From Limnoperna fortunei (lineage: Eukaryota > Mollusca > Bivalvia > Mytilida > Modiolidae), in assembly GCA_944474755.1 (NCBI GenBank), contig OX104119.1, forward strand, positions 49,907,657-49,971,656: a DNA stretch of 64,000 nt. The letters are read 5' to 3'. Within the stretch, counting starts at the first letter, position 1; each line of letters begins with the position of its first letter. Below the pieces are notes generated by a model that saw only the letters and a program-made list of their open reading frames with translations, did not search any database and was not told the DNA's origin. Positions 43,400-50,731 of the stretch are shown in pieces. Both the position numbers and the translations under genes were made by a program.

Positions 43400-43620
43400 T
43401 GTTTAGGGCCTAATCACTTTTCTAAACACATTTCTTGTTATAGATTTTGAGACATGTTTAGGCTCTCAACACATCTTAAATCTAAACATGTTTAGAAAAA
43501 TGTTCAAATTCTAAACATGTTTCATTATCATGTGTTTAGAGTAGAAACGTGTTTAGATTGTATGTGTTTAGAGTAGAAACGTGTTTAGATTGTATGTGTT
43601 TAGAGATATACTCTGAACAT
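43400..43620. repeat. Left subterminal array of CTAAACATGTTTAG motifs
   Basis: Motifs TCTAAACATGTTTAG, GTGTTTAGAGTAGAAACG and ATGTGTTTAGA recur in both orientations about ten times. A 32-base unit (GTGTTTAGAGTAGAAACGTG...) is duplicated directly near 43540-43600. Such arrays are usual transposase-binding zones. Confidence 0.8.
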
Positions 43621-43828
43621 ATTCCTCTTGCTATGTATGTGCTGAAGCTGTATGTAGAAAAACTGCTCACAGGTTTGACTGAAATGGAATAGGTAACTGT
43701 AAATTGGTGGGAGGTTCAGGTAGTATAGGCAACTAGGTGACCAATATCAATCCTTGATTGATTACAATCATCAGTTTTCTTCCATATTTCGTCTCAGAAA
43801 GATTTTGTTTACATGCTTTGTATACCCT

Positions 43829-44000
43829 CCGCAAACTTGTTGTGGGGGGGTATATAGGAATCACCCTGTCTGTCAACTCCTCCTAAACCGCTTGATGAAA
43901 TTTAATGAAACTTAGCATAAAGGAAGTAAATTATATGTAGATGTACATGAAGGATTTTTATTGACCTCGGATATCATTAAGAGGATCTAAATTGCCTAGA
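43829..44000 (+). repeat. Fragment of the TATATAGGAATCACCCTG repeat family
   Basis: GGGGGGGTATATAGGAATCA and CCCTGTCTGTCAACTCCTCC, followed by TAAACCGCTTGA and ATGAAACTTAGCATAAAGGAAG, match 2180-2380 in order. The TCTG run is short here. Confidence 0.85.
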
Positions 44001-44045
44001 AATTAAATCAAGTTAATCAGATGAAAACAAAATTGAATTCAGACA

Positions 44046-44235
44046 TAGTTTATTTTTACTGAAATTATATTGACCAAGAACATTACAAATATTCACTGAA
44101 ACCATATTGATCAAGAATATTACAAATATTCACTGAAACAATATTGATCAAAAACATTACAAATATTCACTATTGATCAAGAACATTACAAATATTCGCT
44201 GAAACCATATTGATCAAGAACATTACAAAATCCTA
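44046..44235. repeat. Minisatellite, about 43-bp unit
   Basis: 'ATATTGATCAAGAACATTACAA' and 'ATATTCACTGAAACC' alternate about five times with small deletions. It lies inside the CACTGTAAAAA element, downstream of the gene's stop codon. Confidence 0.85.
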
Positions 44236-44477
44236 TGTATATACAAATGTCTAAATATTGCAAAAATCATATCTACCCTGCCAATTTCCAAAGCATCAGA
44301 AATACAGGTTTTTCACCAAATATATATATACATCTGCAAATAGTTCAGGTCAAATGGCAGTATATGGACAGGTTGGTGGCGCTTCTGTCCATATAATTTT
44401 TGGAGCCTCAAACTGGTCCATATACATGTATTTTAATATTTTTTTGTGCCATGAACTATTTTTTAAATTTAAACAAA

Positions 44478-44765
44478 TTAATTAGAATTTAAAGTGTCCT
44501 CAAGTTTCTTGCTAAATTTTAAATAGTTTGCAGACATATGGAATTTATTCTTTCTGTCTTTTAAAATGTAATGTTGTACAAGTCCAAGTAGCTGGTATTG
44601 TTTTGGATAGGACAAGTCCCAAACATAGTAACAGAATAGCAGTCTTAAGACTGCTTCTTTGAGGTTATGCCCCACATCCACTTCAATTCCCTCTCCAACT
44701 ACAAAACATTGAATAAGTGTTCTGTCACTATTTTCTGCTATAACAAGCCTTGGCGCCTCTGTTTT
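44478..44765 (-). CDS. Exon 5 (terminal) of the transposon-borne gene
   Basis: CCCTTTCCTCAAAG precedes this 96-codon segment in phase 0. It begins KTEAPRLVIAENSDRTLIQC, continues through VGEGIEVDVGHNLKEAVLRL and 'FCYYVWDLSYPKQYQLLGLV', and ends 'KKLEDTLNSN' and TAA. An alternative acceptor (TTTTTCAG at about 44796) would meet a stop at once in this frame. The middle (LLFCYYVWDLSYPKQY) is hydrophobic and aromatic but too short to be clearly a membrane helix. I do not recognise the family. Confidence 0.65.
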   Translation of the reverse strand, partial: KTEAPRLVIAENSDRTLIQCFVVGEGIEVDVGHNLKEAVLRLLFCYYVWDLSYPKQYQLLGLVQHYILKDRKNKFHMSANYLKFSKKLEDTLNSN

Positions 44766-45189
44766 CTTTGAGGAAAGGGTCAGGTTGTTTCACTGAAAAA
44801 GATCAATAGTATTAAAAATTAAAACCTTAGTAAAAAAAAACTTGCATTTAAAAAAAAATAATGGTCAGAATGGTTTACTGTATTCTAACAAATCTGCAAC
44901 TAAACTATCTATACTACTAAATCTACAAGATGCAAAATTGTACGTAGCTGGCATACAGTTTTAACCACACATCGAATGTTTAAACTGAGACCCTGGTACA
45001 GATTGAAACATTCATCCTTCCAGATCTTTTTTGTTTTCCTTGTTTAATAATTACAGGTAATTAATGACTCCGGATTGTAAAATAAAACATTTTAACAGTG
45101 TGTCAAAGGTAATTTCTGGTACATGAGAAAACAACAACATCAAACAAGATGAATCCAATTATGTTAAAAAAAAGAACATAGGTACTTAC

Positions 45190-45300
45190 ATTACATCTGG
45201 TTAACAATGGCTTCACTGCGTTAGCCTTGGCATTATACTTTATTTGTTCCTCAACTTGCTCAAGACATGAAAGAAGATCACCATCTGTCATTTCTGAAAT
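45190..45300 (-). CDS. Exon 4 of the transposon-borne gene
   Basis: GGTCTTTTAG precedes 37 codons in phase 0, ISEMTDGDLLSCLEQVEEQI and 'KYNAKANAVKPLLTRCN', with a perfect donor GTAAGT. A second acceptor seven bases on (ATTTCAG) would break phase with exon 3. The sequence is helical and charged. Confidence 0.7.
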
Positions 45301-45672
45301 CTAAAAGACCAAAACTGTTTTTACACATTACAACACTAATAAGACAATAACTTTAGCATGATTTTCATTACATGTATTAAAAGGCATAGCCATTTTAGGA
45401 GCAGAATTAAATGTATAATAAATATAGAAGACAATACTAATAATCAGTAAGTTACATTTTCAAAATGACAATCTTCAGCTAAATACAGAAAGTTGTTCAC
45501 CTGAGATATGGTCTAAGAGATGGATGATAGGCAAAATAATCTAGGAATTTCTAAAAATAATGGCAGCTTACATTGAACTCAAAAGTTAACAGCTAAGAAA
45601 ATATATATTTTATGTGTACACAGGTTTTTATTACATGAACAAATTTTTAATACACAATTTTTACTACTCTAC

Positions 45673-45836
45673 CTCTGTCACATCAGCCTCAAACACTCTA
45701 TTCAAACAATTTATCATGTCCTCCCAGTTTGCCATCATTTCCTCCTTTTTTACTTGGTCATTTATCTGTAGATATTCTTTTTCAATCTGAATTAAAAAAC
45801 TTTTATATGAATAAAGAAATATGCAATTGAGAAAAT
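45673..45836 (-). CDS. Exon 3 of the transposon-borne gene
   Basis: The frame reads 'FLIQIEKEYLQINDQVKKEE' and 'MMANWEDMINCLNRVFEADV', then TE, with donor GTAGAG. A pyrimidine-rich acceptor exists at 45787 (TTTTAATTCAG), but it does not match the phase-1 end of exon 2. The acceptor at 45837 (GTTGTCAACAG) does, and makes all five exons continuous. The start of this exon is therefore uncertain, while its 3' half is well supported. Confidence 0.6.
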
Positions 45837-46149
45837 CTGTTGACAACTTCAAGTTTATTGATTGTTTTAATGCAGTCAAATGTGTTTCTAAATGCATTGA
45901 GACAGCATGTGTATGATTTTTGAGATTTTTGGTATTTTACTTAGTACTTCATAATGGAATACCTTGCAATATTTTATTTCAAAATAACATATGACAGTAT
46001 TGATTGATTTGGAATTTTGAAAGGGTACATTTAAAAGAATAAAGGTCAACCAGTACACAATCATTTATTCAAGATATATCACATGCTATTTTGTTGACAC
46101 ATGCGAAAAATAAATACAAGAAGAAGTAAAGGAACAACACTTACAAATC

Positions 46150-46400
46150 TACACGGTGGCTGCGTGGTTAAGGTAGTTCTTCTACTATTGATCACACGTC
46201 AGTCAACACTGAGGTTGTGGGTTCGAGTCTCACTGCGGGCAGGGTTTACTTGACTCCAATCTTAACTTACAAGTATTGCAAGTTTTTCTACTGAAGGTCA
46301 GAGGTTCTCTCCGGGTACTCCGGCTTTCTCCCTCAATAAAAACTGGATGCCACGATATAGCTAAACAAATGATGAAAAGTGGCATTAAATCACCATTAAA
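46150..46400 (+). mobile_element. tRNA-derived SINE inserted in an intron of the transposon-borne gene
   Basis: CGGTGGCTGCGTGG (damaged box A), GTGGGTTCGAGTC (box B), and then the family body to AAGTGGCATTAAATCACC. ACAAATC flanks it (46143-46149 and 46401-46407). It is antisense to the host gene and lies between exons 2 and 3. Confidence 0.85.
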
Positions 46401-46488
46401 ACAAATCAGTGTTGTTTTTTTCAGGACATTCATTCGTTATTTAAAAAAAAATCTTCACATATACATATTGTAGTTATGTTTTACTTAC

Positions 46489-46579
46489 CCTCCAGTATGT
46501 TACATTTCTCAATTGAAACTCCAGTGCCCTGTAAAATGATCTTTAAATCCTCTGTCGTTGTACTTTCACTGATTGCAGT
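46489..46579 (-). CDS. Exon 2 of the transposon-borne gene
   Basis: ATTGTTTTTATAG precedes ACTGCAATC and the exon ends CTGGAGG before GTAAGTAAAA; both sites are strong. It is open in only one frame: TAISESTTTEDLKIILQGTG, then 'VSIEKCNILE', leaving one base. It follows exon 1 in phase. Confidence 0.7.
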
Positions 46580-47068
46580 CTATAAAAACAATTAACACTT
46601 ATTTAGATAAGTTTAGGAAGTCTGATTTTATTAATTAAGTTTGAATACAGGGAATATTTTAACTTTTATCTTAAATTAATCAAATCCTATCTGTTATCAT
46701 GTGATAAATTATTATGCTAAACATATGGAATTGATTAGATGAGGATAATTAATTTTTTTTTTAATAATTTCATAGGTCGTTCTTTTAGTTTATTCGAATT
46801 ACAAGTGCATTGTCAAAAAAAAAAAAACGATGGTAGTGGTCGATTAACCCTACAAACTACAAAGTCGAAAAATGCTTTGGCGTTAAATTAAACGATAATA
46901 AATAATAAACACGGATACAACACCAAAATAGTTATACATTGCTTTAGATCGTGCATCTTGACTGAGCGTGCATCTCCTTCTCAAATGGCATACATCTACA
47001 TTAAATTTACTAGATCTATATAAAAATCATTCAAATATGCGTAAAATAAATATAATTGCTCTTCTTAC

Positions 47069-47080
47069 CTTGATATTCAT
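47069..47080 (-). CDS. Exon 1 of the transposon-borne gene (ATG, four codons)
   Basis: ATGAATATCAAG is followed by the donor GTAAGAAG. It encodes MNIK and joins exon 2 in phase 0. The five exons total 666 bases (221 residues and stop). Immediately upstream, GGCGGGAAA at 47134-47142 (minus strand TTTCCCGCC) matches the E2F consensus, so the element may carry a cell-cycle-type promoter. That regulatory idea is inference. Confidence 0.55.
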
Positions 47081-47164
47081 TCGTATTTTGGCTCTCTGTT
47101 TTCAAACTGGCGATGAAGACAATCGTAGCGTCTGGCGGGAAACATGTGGTCGCTAAACACATTT

Positions 47165-47360
47165 ATCTATGTGAAAGTCACCTGCAGTGTCGTTACATGC
47201 TGAGGCTCTAAGCGTTTTAGAGATAACATGTCTAGTTTCTAAACATGTTTACAATGAAGATGCTAATGAACTACATATGCTTAGTTTCTAAACATTTTCT
47301 TAAACATGTTTAGAGTAAAACATGTTTAGAATACGTTTAGGCTCTAAGCACAATTTTTAC
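47165..47360. repeat. Right subterminal array of CTAAACATGTTTAG motifs
   Basis: GTTTCTAAACATGTTTA, TTAAACATGTTTAGAG and TAAAACATGTTTAGAA recur about eight times in both orientations, mirroring the left array. Confidence 0.8.
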
Positions 47361-47364
47361 AGTG

Positions 47365-47444
47365 TAATTAGACGCCTTACTGGCAGTATGCGACGTAGGG
47401 TTGCAGCTATCATTCATGCTGATGGTGGATTTACCCGATGTTGA
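47365..47444 (+). pseudogene. C-terminal end of the Tc1-like transposase beyond the insertion
   Basis: Starting with the duplicated TA, the frame reads 'RRLTGSMRRRVAAIIHADGG', then FTRC and a stop. This is the typical C-terminus of Tc1 transposases (SM.RRV.A.I...GG.TRY). It completes the reading frame broken at 43385. Confidence 0.85.
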
Positions 47445-47819
47445 CCCTTCGACGGATAAGTATCAATTTGGCGTTTATAAATGACGTTCTCAAGTGTAAT
47501 TGGACAATTAAATAACAGTTTGGAGCTTTCGGTGACAATGGTTTTTAAAGACTACGTGAAAGAGCAACACCGTCCATTTCTTGATGAAAAGATATGTAAA
47601 TAAAACAATGAGTTTTTTGTTAAAATAATGTTTCATTGTACCCAGCAATGCATATTTTTGTTTGCTATACAAATGAAAAACGAATGGCAGTCCAATATTA
47701 GTCAAAAGGTGTTCGAATATATATGACTTGAAAAAACTAGCGGGTGCTTAACTTATTTCCAGGTGTATATTACATTGGTCTGATAAAAAAATTCGCCAAA
47801 AAAGTTTTACTTTGCATAT

Positions 47820-48205
47820 CAGTCTTATCAGAATTCAGATAACGCATTCTGAAATATTTTGTCAGATTTCTGATAAGACTTATTTATATGCAAAGTAAAA
47901 CTTTCTTAGAGAATTTTTATCAGAATTCTGATAAAACTTATATTCAAAGTAAAACTCTATTGGATTATTTTTAACAGAATTCTGATAAGACTTATATTCA
48001 AGGTAAAACGCGATTGGGATTAATTTTTAACAGATTTCTGATAAGACTTGTATTCAAAGTAAATATCGATTGGAGAATTTTTAACAGAATTCTGATAAGA
48101 CTTATATTCAAAGTAAAACTCGATTGGAGAATTTTGAACAGAATTCTGACAAGACTTATATTCAAGATAAAACTCGATGATTGGAGAATTTTAACAAAAT
48201 TCTTT
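47820..48205. repeat. Minisatellite with CAGAATTCTG cores, about 55-bp unit
   Basis: Each unit contains TAACAGAATTCTGATAAGAC, TTATATTCAAAGTAAAACTC and GATTGGAGAATTTT. About seven units diverge gradually, with the outer ones most degenerate. The CAGAATTCTG palindrome marks each unit. A chance open frame (48014-48217) follows the period. The array begins about 55 bases after the end of the Tc1-like element. Confidence 0.9.
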
Positions 48206-48504
48206 GAAGAATCATAAAAATAACAATTTGTTGCTGAAGTTTGAAAACCTATAGGACAGTAGTCTTCAATGTGTTATAACAATTTCGATTAATATATCCC
48301 TTCAATATTTATTTATATATATCGTTTCAATAAATATATCCTTAAGGATTTGCTATTTGTTAAGATTTTTGGCTATATATTCTGGTAAATAATAGTACAT
48401 TACTTCATGATAGTATCGTTTTCTGCAGCCCTCTATGATTTGATCATATGGAAATGATCATACACAATTGGAAGCTGTTTTCTCTGTTCTTAGTCGAGTT
48501 GCAA

Positions 48505-48880
48505 ATTTACTGCGTCGCTTTTGGTAGAGTTGATGGTGACTCGATCTGCTTGGGTGCAGTTGTTGACAATGTGTAATGCGCATTGGAGATCCACTGGGTT
48601 GTCTGCGATGATTGCCACATCGTCGGTTACTGTAGGTGCCCCGATGTATGTGGTGCCTATACGTGCTCCAGCGCTATGTCGTTCTAGGGTGTCTAGCAGT
48701 TGGTTGTTGTATCTTTTGTAAAGGACATGTGATAGTTTTGCCCACTGTCGGATGCCTTGGAGTGATGGGAATTAAGGTGTTAGGTTTCCTTTCCATTTCA
48801 CTTTGGTCAATGCTTCGTTTTGTAGTGCTTTGATAAGCTACCAGATGTTGTTATTGATTCCGCTCTAGAAAAGCTCTGTA
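48505..48880 (-). pseudogene. LINE reverse-transcriptase fragment
   Basis: On the minus strand: 'LIKALQNEALTKVKWKGNL', 'SLQGIRQWAKLSHVLYKRYN', 'NQLLDTLERHSAGARIGTTY' and 'IGAPTVTDDVAIIADNPVDL'. The order W.G......GIRQ....SP.L(F/Y)..Y.N.LL..L......G..IG....GAPT.ADD is the palm region of non-LTR reverse transcriptases. TVTDD stands at the catalytic F/Y-A-D-D box, and the second Asp pair is intact. One internal stop is present. It is locally GC-richer than its flanks and unlike the other LINE tails in the window. Confidence 0.8.
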
Positions 48881-48894
48881 AAAAGTTCTAAAGC

Positions 48895-49220
48895 AATCTT
48901 CTGAAAGCTCGGAATTAAAATAAATAAATTATCCACTTTAAAAATTATATCGGTAAAAAGATAAAAGTTTTAAAAGTCTAAAATAGTCGCCATGTTTTTT
49001 TAGCGGGAACAGCAAGGGCATTGAGAAATTAATTTTGAGATTTTTGATGGAGAATTAATCTTCTGAAAGCTCGGAATTAAAATAAATAAATTATCCACTT
49101 TAAAAATTATTTCGGTAAATAGATAAAAGTTTTAAAAGTCTAAAATAGTCGCCATGTTTTTTAGCGGGAACAACAAGGGCATTGAGAAATTAATTTTGAG
49201 ATTTTTGATGGAGAATTTCC
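48895..49220. repeat. 162-bp direct tandem duplication
   Basis: CTGAAAGCTCGGAATTAAAA begins at 48901 and 49063, with only a few differences over the whole unit. Each unit carries AGTCGCCATGTTTTTTAGCG and ends GATTTTTGATGGAGAATT. Confidence 0.95.
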
Positions 49221-50045
49221 TATTTCACGAGTATTCCTGAGCATCAATATTATCTGACGGCTTTGATGCACCAACACCACATATACTACAAGCATAAAAA
49301 CCGTTCAAGAGTTTAAAACGATAAAAGTTTCAGCTCCCAGAATTTTTGCTCCTTCACCAGTTGACCTTCACCATTAACATTTTCAAGTGAACATCTTATG
49401 TTCACATGTTAAACATATTTGTGTAATCAAATGAAGTTGAATTCGACAATATGGGACTGACCATTCGCAAAACTTGCGAATATTGCGCTAAATGAACATT
49501 TCATTCGTTTTTCATAAAAAAGCTATTTTATTGTGAAAAGGTAAGAGAATGCATGTCTCCATAACGTAAATTATGTATTATTTATAACAAACATGAACCG
49601 AAATATAATCGGAAGCTTAATTTTCATACATTTTCCGATAGTATTGAATGTAAACTGTTTCATTATCATGCAAATGGTTGAATGGTGACCAGTTTTTCCA
49701 AGCATACATATTCATAACAAATGTAAACATAAAATAGTACCTGGCTTTTAGGAAAAAATGGAAGTATAAAACCACTTATTGTGATCATGAAGAGGTAAAG
49801 CTCTGGAAATGAAACAAAACATGTTTGTGTCAAATTAATGGCCAGTATTTTTCTAAAATAACAGTGATTTATTGAACAATGCAAAACATATATTAAGTTC
49901 ACATGGAAGCTTCTATTAATCTTTTAGATAATGTGAATTATAGAGGTCACGCATGTTTATCATATATATGCCTGAATTTAAATTTTGAACATCGGTTACA
50001 ATCTTAAGATTCCATGACAAATGCGACCATAACAAATTTTGGGAC
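49221..50045. other. No gene recognised
   Basis: AT-rich with chance frames only. Confidence 0.4.
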
Positions 50046-50049
50046 AATG

Positions 50050-50397
50050 CGTACATCGTTTTCAAGATATAATCGCTCTTGTTAAAGAAGATGAAAATTG
50101 TAATGCCGATTACGGGATGTCATAAAAATTTAGTGCACTTTTAGTGGAAAGTGGCATTATTTAAAATGAAATGGGACAGCTTAAAAAAGACTATGCGAAA
50201 AGAAACCTGTGCTGTGTTGTGCCGATTCGCAAAGCCTACATTAAAAATAAATTTACGGAAGAGGGTTGAGTTTTATGCCGTTTTTTATGACATTCAGACA
50301 ATGTTAATAGACAATGCATTGAGTAAAGTTCACTAAATAAAATCACGTGATAAACTACAGCTATCTATCTATCTATCTATCTTGAAAACGGCGTATT
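50050..50397 (+). mobile_element. Second copy of the THAP-remnant inverted-repeat element
   Basis: Ends are GTACATCGTTTTCAAGATA and TATCTTGAAAACGGCGTATT. The interior aligns by eye with 14727-15082: 'AAATGGGACAGCTTAAAAAA', 'GAAACCTGTGCTGTGTTGTG' and 'TAAATAAAATCACGTGATA'. An ATG at about 50168 opens MGQLKKDYAKRNLCCVV, and the second Cys of the pair is lost (PIRKAY). A (CTAT)n run of about 25 bases sits near the right end. Confidence 0.7.
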
Positions 50398-50399
50398 GC

Positions 50400-50731
50400 C
50401 AAGAACTAGCATAAAAATATAATTTAAACATATTTAAGTTTCTGTTCTTTAATATAATTCATTTATTCGAGAGCAGGTCAAATCACTCTCAGTCAAAATA
50501 CCTTTGCCTTCAGCAAAGTCTCCCGCTTAGCAAAACTTTCCTCCGTCAAAATCACCACACTTCCACATATCGCTATACAGTATAAAAGTTTTAAAGGTAT
50601 TTTTAACTTATCAAGTCTGCATACATATTGATTTGTCGCTTTTTAAAATTTATATACATTTTTGAAATAATATTTTGCTTAAATGATTACAATTATCCTA
50701 ATAAAGAACTATATCAACACTACTTCTATAG
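50400..50731. other. No gene recognised
   Basis: AT-rich sequence between the inverted-repeat element and the unidentified coding-like region. Confidence 0.4.

Larger units (their letters stand above)
43386..47364. mobile_element. 3,979-bp DNA element with CACTGTAAAAA ends carrying a spliced gene
   Basis: The left end CACTGTAAAAAATGTGTTTAG and the complement of the right end (CACTGTAAAAATTGTGCTTAG) match over about 20 bases. TA flanks both sides (43384-43385, 47365-47366). With one TA kept, the Tc1 transposase frame reads straight across, which fixes both boundaries. About 230 bases inside each end are filled with CTAAACATGTTTAG-type motifs. CACTG ends with a 2-base TA duplication are reported for Mirage/CACTA (CMC) relatives, but no transposase is visible, so class is inference. 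It contains a five-exon minus-strand gene, a minisatellite, a dispersed-repeat fragment and a SINE. Confidence 0.9.
42231..47765 (+). mobile_element. Tc1-like DNA transposon, dead and split by another element
   Basis: The terminal repeats CACCTGGAAAAAAGTTAAGC (42231) and its near-complement ending at 47765 (one difference) are each bordered by TATA, as expected from TA target duplication. Removing the 3,979-base insertion and one TA leaves about 1.55 kb, the normal size of Tc1-type elements. It contains a degenerate transposase. Confidence 0.88.

Noticed and set aside
48014..48217. 67-codon open frame with repeated IRLIFKVKLDWRI
   Set aside because: It is a translation of the CAGAATTCTG minisatellite.
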